A DNA stretch of 6,236 bases, from NCBI GenBank assembly GCA_013813075.1, contig JACCSI010000021.1:1-6236 (forward strand), read 5' to 3'. The stretch is from Acidobacteriota bacterium (GTDB taxonomy: Bacteria; Acidobacteriota; Vicinamibacteria; Vicinamibacterales; UBA2999). The notes under the pieces are model-generated. The model worked only from the letters and a program-made list of their open reading frames with translations, searched no databases and was not told the origin of the DNA. Both the position numbers and the translations under genes were made by a program. The stretch's first letter is position 1. Every line of letters begins with the position of its first letter. Below, piece by piece: positions 1 to 6,236 of the stretch.

Positions 1-1
1 C

Positions 2-1531
2 TATCGGTTCGCGGTCACGATTTCTGAACAATCGGCGGGTATTGCCGCCGAAGCCACCGTGACATTTCGGTTGCTGGCCCCGGCATCCCATATCGAGCTC
101 GATCTCGTCGCCGCGACCAGAGAAACGGGCATGGTCGTGTCGGCCGTCACGACTGGCGGACGAGCCGTGTCCTTCGAGCATCAGAACAATCGGCTCCGTG
201 TACCGGTGCCCTCGACCATCACCCCCGGGCACGATGTGTCCTACACCATCGTCTATGGCGGCACTCCCGCCGAGGGGCTGAAAGTCTTCACCAACATTCA
301 TGGCGAACGGGTCGTGTTCAGCGAAGGGTGGCCGAATCACGCGCGGCATTGGCTGCCGATGATCGATCATCCGTACGACAAGGCTACCGGCGACATGATC
401 GTCACGGCACCAGCACAATTCCAGGTGGTTTCAAACGGTCTACTTGTCGAAGAGGTCGACGTGGGCGTCGGTCAACGCCGTACGCACTGGAGGCAGTCGG
501 TGCCGATCGCGTCGTGGTTGTTTGCCGTGGGCATCGCCCGCTTCGACGCGCATCATTCCGGCAGCGCGCACAATGTGCCGCTGCAGACGTGGGCCTATCC
601 GCAGGACCGCGTCACCGCACGCACGCTGTTCGAAGAGACGTCACGCCGCGCGCTCGACTTCTTCAGCACGCGCATCGGGCCGTATCCGTATGAGAAGCTC
701 GCCAACGTCCAGGCCTCGGGCTTCGGTGGCGGGATGGAGAACGCGACCGTCATCTTCTATGGCGAGAAGGGCGTCGCATCGGGCCGCGGGCCTGTGGTTC
801 ACGAGATCGCGCACCAGTGGTTTGGCAACTCGGTCACCGAACGGGATTGGGACGATGTGTGGTTGAGCGAAGGTTTTGCGACGTACTTCGCGCTGCTGTA
901 CGACGAACAGTTCGGGGGCCGCGACGTCTTTGTCGACGGTCTTCGTCGCAGCCGCGCCTCAATCCTGGAACACGCGATGAAGCTGCCGGACACGCCGGTG
1001 GTGCATCGCAACCTCGACGACATGGAGCGGGTACTCAACAACTTCGTCTATCAGAAAGGCGGGTGGGTGCTGCACATGCTTCGCGATGAAGTCGGTGCAG
1101 ATGCCTTCTGGGCCGGCACGCGCGAGTACTACCGGCGCTACCGGGATCGCAATGCCTCGACCAGCGATTTTCGACAGGTGATGGAACAGGTCAGCGGCAA
1201 AGAGTTAACCTGGTTTTTTGCGCAGTGGCTCAATCGTGGTGGCAATCCACGCCTCGAGGGCAGCTGGCGCTACGACGCGCGCCGCAACATGGTAGACGTC
1301 ACGATCACGCAGGCGCAGGCCGGCGAGCCGTTCCGCCTCAAGCTCGCGATCGGTATCCGATCGCCGAATGGTGTACGGACAGAAGTCGTGCAGGTCGATC
1401 GCTCGACCGTGACGGTGTCATTGCCAGCGGATGTCGAGCCGGCGGCGCTGGTGTTCGATCCAGATACCTGGACGCTGGCCGACTTCGGTTCGCTGGTCCT
1501 TACGCGCAGCTCACAGGTCGGGCGTCAGTAA
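2..1531 (+). CDS. M1-family zinc aminopeptidase, 5'-partial
   Basis: Metalloenzyme expected to remove N-terminal residues from peptides. The frame is open from base 2, and the residues before the first possible start (GTG at 59) already read as M1 N-terminal beta-domain (YRFAVTISEQSAG, then ATVTFRLLAP), so the gene begins outside the window. Numbering the visible fragment from base 2: substrate-amine motif GGMEN at 243-247; zinc motif HEIAHQW from 267, with ligands H267 and H271, catalytic E268 and third ligand E290 in WLSEGFATYF (HEXXH-X18-E spacing exact); catalytic Tyr350 in VYQKGG, matching the PYEKG tyrosine of LTA4H. After the helical part (to about residue 415) a short beta-rich domain with FDPDTW near the end closes the protein; no long HEAT-like C-terminal domain is present, so this is a short M1 form. 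All catalytic residues are intact. Location (periplasmic, secreted or cytosolic) cannot be judged without the N-terminus. Substrate preference unknown. Confidence 0.95.
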   Translation, partial: YRFAVTISEQSAGIAAEATVTFRLLAPASHIELDLVAATRETGMVVSAVTTGGRAVSFEHQNNRLRVPVPSTITPGHDVSYTIVYGGTPAEGLKVFTNIHGERVVFSEGWPNHARHWLPMIDHPYDKATGDMIVTAPAQFQVVSNGLLVEEVDVGVGQRRTHWRQSVPIASWLFAVGIARFDAHHSGSAHNVPLQTWAYPQDRVTARTLFEETSRRALDFFSTRIGPYPYEKLANVQASGFGGGMENATVIFYGEKGVASGRGPVVHEIAHQWFGNSVTERDWDDVWLSEGFATYFALLYDEQFGGRDVFVDGLRRSRASILEHAMKLPDTPVVHRNLDDMERVLNNFVYQKGGWVLHMLRDEVGADAFWAGTREYYRRYRDRNASTSDFRQVMEQVSGKELTWFFAQWLNRGGNPRLEGSWRYDARRNMVDVTITQAQAGEPFRLKLAIGIRSPNGVRTEVVQVDRSTVTVSLPADVEPAALVFDPDTWTLADFGSLVLTRSSQVGRQ

Positions 1532-1554
1532 GTGCATTCTCAGAACGTGACGCC
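1521..1554. terminator. Inverted repeat spanning the convergent stop codons, possible bidirectional terminator
   Basis: A perfect 7-bp inverted repeat, GGCGTCA (1521-1527) and TGACGCC (1548-1554), encloses 20 bases that contain both stop codons (TAA at 1529-1531 on +, TGA at 1542-1540 on -). The two genes are only 8 bp apart, so any terminator must lie inside coding sequence, and this is the only symmetric element I see there. The loop is long and there is no T-tract on either side, so it does not fit a canonical intrinsic terminator; it could be chance or a Rho-assisted or collision-type end. Confidence 0.3.
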
Positions 1555-3672
1555 GGCGCTCACACCGAAAGTGCGTGGCCGGCCCGGTTCGCCGATAAAG
1601 CCGGACGGCGCGAGGCCGGGGTACGCAAACGCGAGCGGCACGTACCGCGTGTCGAAGGCGTTACGCATCCAGAGTTCCGCAAACACGAGCCGTGTGCGCG
1701 CGCCGGCGCGGACGTTGACGAGCGAGTATGCATCCTGGGCGGCGGCGTTGGTGTCGTCGTAATGGAACGCGCCGTACGACACGGCCTCGCCACGGCCGTA
1801 GAGCGTAAATTCTGACGTCACCGCGCCGGAGAGCTGCGCCCCTATGGAAAACGTGTAGCCGGGCGTGAACGGCAGCTCGTTGCCGGAGACATCGACGCCG
1901 CTCGAGATGGTGCCGTCGTCAAAGCGCGCCCGCGTGTAACCCACCGCAGTGAAGACATCAACCCCTTGCGCCGGACGCGCGTTGAGCTCGAGTTCGACGC
2001 CGCGGCTCGTGGCGCTGCCGACATTCGACACGTAAAACTGGCCGGGGACTCGAGGGTTCGGCAGGTTCAACTGCAGATCGGTCCAGTCGATGAAGAACGC
2101 TGATGCATTGGCGTTGAGGCGGCCGCCAGCCCACGTCGTCTTCGCGCCGCCTTCGACGTTCCAGGTGTGCTCCTCGCCATACGCTTCGTTGCCCGAGGGC
2201 GAGGCCGGATTGAAGCCGCCGGCCTTGAAGCCGCGCGCAGCCGATGCATACAGCATCCGGTTCGGATGCAGGCGGTAGGCGATGGCCACCTGCGGTGAAA
2301 TGTTGGAGAAGTCCTCTTCGGCATCCACGGTCGCCGGCGGTGCAATCATCGGGTCATAGAACGTCTCGAGGAGCGCCGTCTTGGATTCGCGATCCAGGCG
2401 CGCTCCAAACGTCACGTCAAGCGATTCGCGAACGGTCGCCGTGGCCTGCGCGTAGATGCCGACACCGACATCGTCCAGCGCGGCGCGCGGCGACGTCTGC
2501 CGCACCGGGAACGGAATCTGGGGAGACAGGGTGAAAGCGCCGAGGCTGTTGACGGCGTCCTGATGGTAATCCTGGGTGAAGACCAATAGGCCGGACTGCC
2601 ATCTCAAGGTCGCGCTCGACCCGAGGCGCAACGGCGCAACGGCACTGGATGCGACGCGGACCTCTTGCGTGAACTGCGACGCCTTCTCGACGTTGCTGCG
2701 AGTGGCGATCGGCCGTTCGGTGTAATCGAGGTCGGTTGAGTCGTCGGTGTTCCACTTGACGACGCCGCTGGTCGCCGTCACGGCGACGCGCCCGCCTTCG
2801 TAGCGATTGAGCAGCGTGGTGTTGAAGACATCGCGATTCGTGAAGCCCTCGAAATTGCGCTGCACTTCGAACGGGGTTCGTCTCACCGCGTCGAGATCGT
2901 TGAGGGCGTAGTCGCCATCGCGGCCGCGCTCGGCCGAGATGATGACCCGCGTCTCCCACCGTCGCGACGGCGTCCAGAGCGCCTGCGCCTTGCCGAAGTT
3001 TGCCGAGCGCGAGTCAAGGTCGTTCCCGGTGCGGGTGTTGATGGTGAAGCCGTCGCGCTCGGAGTGGCCACCTGAGACGCCGACGGCCCATCGCTCGCTG
3101 ATCGGCCCGGACACGCCGCCACGCACTTCGCGGGACGCATGGTTGCCAAACGGCGCGGTCAATGTGCCATTCCAGTTCGCGAGTGATGGACGCTCACTCG
3201 CAATATTGATGACCCCACCAAGGGTATTGCGGCCGAAAAGTGCGCTTTGTGGGCCGCGCACGAACTCCACCTGTTCGATGCCGGTGAACTCCACGCTCGA
3301 GGCGTTGGCGTTCAGCTGCGGCACGCCGTCGATGTAAGTGGTAATCGCGGGATTGGCCGGACTCGAACCGACGCCGCGGACGCGCGCGTTGCTCAACTTG
3401 CGCGCCGTGAACTCGGTAAACACCGTATTCGGCGCGAGGATCGCGGCGTCGCTGATAAACGTCACATCCGACCCACGCAACCATTCCTTCGAGACCGCCG
3501 TCACGCTGACCGGCACTTTCTGCGCGTCGGCCGGTTCTTTCTGTGCGGTGACGGTGACGGTTGGCAGCGTGACGGTCGGCGTGGGTGCCGGTTGTGCCGC
3601 CGCGACCGCAGGACCAAGGAGAGCAACCACGGCAAGCGCAGTGCCTCCGCACACACGGAACAGAAAGGGCAT
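1540..3672 (-). CDS. TonB-dependent outer-membrane receptor, siderophore/iron-complex type
   Basis: A 22-strand-barrel type gated transporter, predicted to import a scarce ligand (iron chelate, cobalamin-like or other) across the outer membrane using TonB-ExbBD energy. Length is 710 aa, normal for the family. Residues 1-26 form a signal peptide (Arg6, hydrophobic 11-20, AVAAA before Gln27). A TonB-box-like TVTVTAQ lies at 38-44, followed by the plug domain (about 50-160) with VRGVGSS 98-104, YIDGVPQ 113-119 and VEFVRGPQSALFGRNTLGG 135-153. The rest is barrel, including AARGFKAGGFNPASP, typical of COG1629 receptors, and a terminal strand ending in Val-Thr-Phe, the aromatic end used for BAM-dependent insertion. 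There is no STN signalling domain between signal peptide and plug, so it should not act as a FecA-style transducer. The ATG is fixed: an in-frame TGA lies 24 bp upstream (3697-3699) with no alternative start between, yet no Shine-Dalgarno is visible. Ligand unknown. The plug and barrel resemble proteobacterial (sphingomonad-like) receptors more than the Oar type next door. Confidence 0.95.
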   Translation of the reverse strand: MPFLFRVCGGTALAVVALLGPAVAAAQPAPTPTVTLPTVTVTAQKEPADAQKVPVSVTAVSKEWLRGSDVTFISDAAILAPNTVFTEFTARKLSNARVRGVGSSPANPAITTYIDGVPQLNANASSVEFTGIEQVEFVRGPQSALFGRNTLGGVINIASERPSLANWNGTLTAPFGNHASREVRGGVSGPISERWAVGVSGGHSERDGFTINTRTGNDLDSRSANFGKAQALWTPSRRWETRVIISAERGRDGDYALNDLDAVRRTPFEVQRNFEGFTNRDVFNTTLLNRYEGGRVAVTATSGVVKWNTDDSTDLDYTERPIATRSNVEKASQFTQEVRVASSAVAPLRLGSSATLRWQSGLLVFTQDYHQDAVNSLGAFTLSPQIPFPVRQTSPRAALDDVGVGIYAQATATVRESLDVTFGARLDRESKTALLETFYDPMIAPPATVDAEEDFSNISPQVAIAYRLHPNRMLYASAARGFKAGGFNPASPSGNEAYGEEHTWNVEGGAKTTWAGGRLNANASAFFIDWTDLQLNLPNPRVPGQFYVSNVGSATSRGVELELNARPAQGVDVFTAVGYTRARFDDGTISSGVDVSGNELPFTPGYTFSIGAQLSGAVTSEFTLYGRGEAVSYGAFHYDDTNAAAQDAYSLVNVRAGARTRLVFAELWMRNAFDTRYVPLAFAYPGLAPSGFIGEPGRPRTFGVSAGVTF

Positions 3673-3678
3673 CTGGTA

Positions 3679-3684
3679 ATTATC
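3679..3684 (-). promoter_or_regulatory. -10-like box immediately upstream of the left receptor
   Basis: Read on the - strand, GATAAT matches the TATAAT consensus at 5 of 6 positions and stands 6 nt before the ATG of the left receptor. If used, transcription would begin at or next to the A of the ATG, giving a leaderless mRNA, which would fit the missing Shine-Dalgarno. No good -35 is found at 17 nt (GTCCGC at 3707-3702), so the call is weak; in a GC-rich genome one AT-rich hexamer can occur by chance. Confidence 0.3.
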
Positions 3685-3711
3685 GTCCGGTTTCCATCAG
3701 TGCGGACGAGT

Positions 3712-3732
3712 GTGTGACAAGAGGTGTGACAA
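3712..3732. repeat. Two 9-bp direct repeats, possible operator
   Basis: GTGTGACAA occurs at 3712-3720 and again at 3724-3732, separated by GAG, a 12-bp period. The pair sits in the divergent intergenic region, 40 bp upstream of the left receptor start and just upstream of the proposed -35 of the right receptor. That is a natural site for a regulator acting on one or both genes. No known regulator site is recognised; it is not a Fur-box match. Confidence 0.4.
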
Positions 3733-3737
3733 CTGCC

Positions 3738-3766
3738 TTGACCGGTTCCTGCACGAAGCCCATACT
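3738..3766 (+). promoter_or_regulatory. Sigma70-like promoter for the Oar-like receptor
   Basis: TTGACC (3738-3743, 5 of 6 to the -35 consensus) and CATACT (3761-3766, 4 of 6 to the -10 consensus) are separated by exactly 17 bp. The predicted start near 3773 leaves a leader of about 65 nt before the ATG at 3838. Position, strand and spacing all fit; the consensus match alone would be modest evidence. Confidence 0.45.
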
Positions 3767-3774
3767 CCTGCTCA

Positions 3775-3788
3775 GCACGGCTCCGTGC
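3775..3788. promoter_or_regulatory. 6-bp perfect dyad at the predicted transcription start
   Basis: GCACGG (3775-3780), a CT spacer, then CCGTGC (3783-3788) form a perfect inverted repeat. It lies just downstream of the predicted transcription start of the Oar-like receptor. It could be a repressor site or a small 5'-leader hairpin (about 5 bp with a tetraloop). It is short enough that chance is a real alternative. Confidence 0.25.
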
Positions 3789-3795
3789 GCGTTCT

Positions 3796-3818
3796 TTGTC
3801 ATGGCGTTGGCTTGTCAT
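3796..3818. repeat. Paired TTGTCAT words in the leader
   Basis: TTGTCAT is found at 3796-3802 and 3812-3818, 16 bp apart start to start. Its core TTGTCA is the reverse complement of TGACAA in the 3712-3732 repeats, so the 165-bp intergenic region carries four copies of one hexamer, two in each orientation, on either side of the proposed promoter. This is suggestive of operator sites for one regulator; the words are short. Confidence 0.3.
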
Positions 3819-3826
3819 CCGGGTTC

Positions 3827-3834
3827 AAGGAGGG
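3827..3834 (+). promoter_or_regulatory. Strong Shine-Dalgarno for the Oar-like receptor
   Basis: AAGGAGGG ends 3 nt before the ATG at 3838 (4 nt from the AGGAGG core). The match to anti-SD is near perfect and fixes the start of the right-hand gene, in agreement with the signal peptide that follows. It contrasts with the left receptor, which has none. Confidence 0.8.
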
Positions 3835-3837
3835 TGT

Positions 3838-6236
3838 ATGCATCGGTCGACAGTGTTGCGGGGGCTGCTCGCCGTCGCGCTGGTAGTGGCAGTCGCGCCG
3901 CTGGTGTCCGCTCAGGGGACCACCGGAAGCATCAGTGGCATCGTCAACGACCACTCCGGGGCGGTGTTGCCCGGTGTGACGGTGACGGCCAGCGGACCTT
4001 CGGTCATGGGGGCCCCCACAGCGATTACCAGTGATCAGGGGCAGTATCGATTCCCCGCCTTGCCGCCGGGCACCTATCGCCTCGAGTATCAGCTCGGCGG
4101 CTTCTCGACGGTCGTTCGGGAGGGCGTCGTCGTCAGTCTCAGTTTTGCGACCGCCATCAACGTCCAGATGCAGATTGCGACGCTCAACGAAACCGTGACG
4201 GTCACCGGTGCGTCGCCGGTCGTTGATACCCAGAACACCACCATTCAAACCAACTTCACGCAGGACATGATCAAGAGCCTCCCCAACGCGCGCGATATCT
4301 GGGCGCTGATCGCGGTCGCGCCGGGTACGACGATGAGCTCGTTCGACGTGGGCGGGTCGCGTGCGGGCACCCAGACCGGCTACAGCGCGTATGGCCGCAG
4401 CGGTCAGGTGCGCGTGCAGGTCGATGGCGCGAACGCGACCGAAGACACCGGCGGCACCGGCTATTTCAACTACGGCGCCTTCGAGGAAGTTTCGATCGGC
4501 ACCGACTCGAACGACGCGTCGATGCCGACACCGGGTGTGCAGATCAACGCGGTCGTGAAGTCCGGCGGCAATCAGTTCCGCGGCGACTTGTATGCCGACT
4601 TCCAGCACAACTCCATGCAGGGGACGAATGTGACCGACGAGATCCGTAGAAAAGGACTCGGCGAAGGCACGCGGATCACGAAGTACTACGACCCAAACCT
4701 CGGGATCGGCGGACCGATCAAGCGCGACAAGGTGTGGTACTTCGTGTCGCTCCGCAATCAGTACAGCGGCACCAACATCGGCGGCTTCCCGATCGAAAGC
4801 CCGGGCACGTTCGAGTTCCAAAGCCGGCTGGAGAACCTCACCGAAAAGACCACCTACCAGCTTTCGCCGAACAACAAGTTGTCGCAGTTCATGGAGTTGC
4901 GCCGCAAACTGCAGCCCAGCCGCGGCGCCGGCAGCACCGCGTACCAGGACGCGGTCTACAAGCAGGAGAGCATCTCCTCGTACGGCACTGTCGAATGGAA
5001 CTCGATCGTGAGTACGGCGTTCTTCATGAACACACGTTTCTCGTCGTGGGGCTACAACTGGCCGAACTATGCCTACGGCAGCGGCGGACTGCAGGCGGAG
5101 ATTCAGCCGCGGCGCACCGAGCGTCTGACCGGCAACGTCGCCGGAGGCGCCCGTGAGGACAAACTCCATCGGCGGCGCTGGCAGTTCGACTGGACGGGAA
5201 CCATGTTCAAAGACGAACTGCTCGGCGCCAATCACACGCTCAAATTGGGGTTCACCGGCGAACGCGAAAAGGAACACGATCTCGACAACGGATTTGCCGG
5301 CGAATACACCGCGCAGTTCGACAGCGCCGCCGGTCAGGGAGACTTCTTCCGCCCATGGCGCGTGCAGATCGGCAACACGCCGCGCTTGTCCAAGAACAAC
5401 CTCCAACACTTTGGCGGTTTCGTTCAGAACCAGATGGTGTTCAGCCGCAACATCACGGTGAACGCAGGGTTGCGGTGGGATTACTACCACGTCTACTACC
5501 CCGAGAACACGATTCCCGAGGGTCCGTACCGCGACTTCTTCTATGCGGGCGCGGCGTTGCCCAACGGGTACTCCGTCCCCGCGTCGTTCCCAGATTTCCG
5601 CATCCCTGGCAATCCGGACGTGCTCACGTTCCCGAGTGGAATCGCCCCACGGTTTGGCGTCGCGTGGGACATCGCCGGAGACGGCAAGACCGTCCTGAAG
5701 GCCAACTGGGGACGTTACCAATCGAACCCGGGCCCGCAGAACTTCGTCAACCCGATTCAGAGCCAGACCGCGACGTTCGAGTGGAACGATTGCCGGAACG
5801 CCGGCGGCGCGCCAGTGGCATGCGCGGCCGGGCAGTTTGGCGACCGTCAGTTCACACTGAATGAGTTAGGCGCCTTCGTCAGCAGCGCCGGTGGATCGTT
5901 CAACACGATCGACCCGAATCTGAAGCAGGAATACAGCAACGATCTCAGCTTCTTCGTTGAGCGCGAGCTCGTGAGCGACCTCGGCATCCGCGCCGGCTAT
6001 GTCCGCAAGGACGGCAACAACAACTGGCAGGAAGTCCAGGTCGGGCGACCGTACGCCGGCTACAGCGATCAACGCACCTTCAACGATCCGGGACCAGACG
6101 GCGTACTCGACACGGCCGACGATGGCGCGCCGTTCGTGGCGTTCGACTATCCGGCCGGCCCGGCGCCGCCGGCCAGCCGCACGATCTTGAGCAACCGGCC
6201 CGAGATCGAAACATGGGATCAGAACATCGACGTCAC
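3838..6236 (+). CDS. Oar-like TonB-dependent receptor with carboxypeptidase-regulatory-like domain, 3'-partial
   Basis: Large outer-membrane TonB receptor of the Oar type; 799 codons are visible with no stop. Such proteins are commonly about 1000-1200 aa, so the last barrel strands lie beyond the right edge. Residues 1-25 form a signal peptide (Arg3, Arg8, hydrophobic 10-23, VSA before Gln26). Residues about 30-112 form a transthyretin-like CarboxypepD_reg domain (GSISGIVNDHSGAVLPGVTV, then SDQGQYRFPALPPGTYRL). A TonB-box-like ETVTVTG is at 118-124. The plug spans about 128-250, with SLPNARDIWALIAVAPG 147-163, VDGANAT 195-201 and VKSGGNQFRG 240-249. Barrel landmarks include APRFGVAWD from 603 and IDPNLKQEYSNDLSFF from 691, both familiar from acidobacterial receptors. 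Unusual loop features are Cys652/Cys662 and an Asp/Gly-rich motif at 750-763. Start fixed by the strong ribosome site. Ligand unknown; carbohydrate, peptide or metal chelate uptake are all possible. It is divergent from the other receptor. Confidence 0.93.
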   Translation, partial: MHRSTVLRGLLAVALVVAVAPLVSAQGTTGSISGIVNDHSGAVLPGVTVTASGPSVMGAPTAITSDQGQYRFPALPPGTYRLEYQLGGFSTVVREGVVVSLSFATAINVQMQIATLNETVTVTGASPVVDTQNTTIQTNFTQDMIKSLPNARDIWALIAVAPGTTMSSFDVGGSRAGTQTGYSAYGRSGQVRVQVDGANATEDTGGTGYFNYGAFEEVSIGTDSNDASMPTPGVQINAVVKSGGNQFRGDLYADFQHNSMQGTNVTDEIRRKGLGEGTRITKYYDPNLGIGGPIKRDKVWYFVSLRNQYSGTNIGGFPIESPGTFEFQSRLENLTEKTTYQLSPNNKLSQFMELRRKLQPSRGAGSTAYQDAVYKQESISSYGTVEWNSIVSTAFFMNTRFSSWGYNWPNYAYGSGGLQAEIQPRRTERLTGNVAGGAREDKLHRRRWQFDWTGTMFKDELLGANHTLKLGFTGEREKEHDLDNGFAGEYTAQFDSAAGQGDFFRPWRVQIGNTPRLSKNNLQHFGGFVQNQMVFSRNITVNAGLRWDYYHVYYPENTIPEGPYRDFFYAGAALPNGYSVPASFPDFRIPGNPDVLTFPSGIAPRFGVAWDIAGDGKTVLKANWGRYQSNPGPQNFVNPIQSQTATFEWNDCRNAGGAPVACAAGQFGDRQFTLNELGAFVSSAGGSFNTIDPNLKQEYSNDLSFFVERELVSDLGIRAGYVRKDGNNNWQEVQVGRPYAGYSDQRTFNDPGPDGVLDTADDGAPFVAFDYPAGPAPPASRTILSNRPEIETWDQNIDV

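Noticed and set aside
1225..1815. 196-codon + strand frame over the convergent junction
   Set aside because: Overlaps the end of the peptidase in another frame and the receptor antisense; Arg/Ala-rich with no domain or ribosome site.
2417..2959. 180-codon - strand frame inside the left receptor
   Set aside because: Out-of-frame shadow of the receptor barrel; Arg-rich low-complexity translation. The receptor frame is continuous, so no frameshift is needed to explain it.
3548..3576. Repeated GTGACGGT words near the left receptor N-terminus
   Set aside because: They encode the alternating Thr-Val stretch around the TonB box (VTLPTVTVTA); similar words occur in the other receptor for the same reason. 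Coding content explains them.
3647..3651. Cys8 of the left receptor as a lipoprotein cysteine
   Set aside because: It lies before the hydrophobic segment of the signal peptide, with no proper lipobox, so signal peptidase II cleavage there is not credible.
3773..3837. Riboswitch or T-box in the leader of the Oar-like receptor
   Set aside because: Only about 65 nt with one 6-bp dyad and a few short repeats; no conserved riboswitch core such as a cobalamin box is recognisable.
3799..5721. 640-codon open frame on the - strand opposite the Oar-like receptor
   Set aside because: It is antisense to a gene with clear family motifs, signal peptide and ribosome site. Its product is rich in Arg, Val, Ala and His with no recognisable domain, as expected from the codon bias of a GC-rich gene read backwards.

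Overview
The window is GC-rich and coding-dense. It holds three long genes, two of them cut by the window edges, and no RNA gene, insertion sequence, CRISPR array or phage gene that I can see. The best guess for the source is a free-living Gram-negative of the Acidobacteriota, perhaps a Vicinamibacteria-like soil or metagenomic lineage. This rests on the right-hand gene: an Oar-like TonB-dependent receptor with an N-terminal carboxypeptidase-regulatory-like domain, a fold greatly expanded in that phylum, carrying loop motifs familiar from it. The assignment is inference from protein style, not from a marker gene.

Layout. (1) 2..1531, + strand: the C-terminal 509 residues of an M1-family zinc aminopeptidase with an intact active site; its true start lies left of the window. 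(2) 1540..3672, - strand: a complete 710-residue TonB-dependent outer-membrane receptor of the classical siderophore/iron-complex type, convergent with the peptidase and only 8 bp from it. (3) 3673..3837: a 165-bp divergent intergenic region with a plausible sigma70-type promoter for the right-hand gene, paired short repeats, a small dyad and a strong Shine-Dalgarno. (4) 3838..6236, + strand: the first 799 codons of the Oar-like receptor, which runs off the right edge. It has no stop in the window, so it is easily missed by a caller that wants closed ORFs.

How they may work together. Two outer-membrane TonB receptors of different architecture are transcribed divergently from a shared 165-bp region, next to a peptidase that trims N-terminal residues from peptides. 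A nutrient-uptake locus (iron chelate, peptide or glycan import followed by peptide breakdown) is reasonable, but no substrate can be read from the sequence. I see no clearly new system. The points most worth checking are the repeat-bearing divergent control region, the apparently leaderless start of the left receptor, the calcium-loop-like motif and cysteine pair in the Oar-like barrel, and the inverted repeat across the convergent stop codons.
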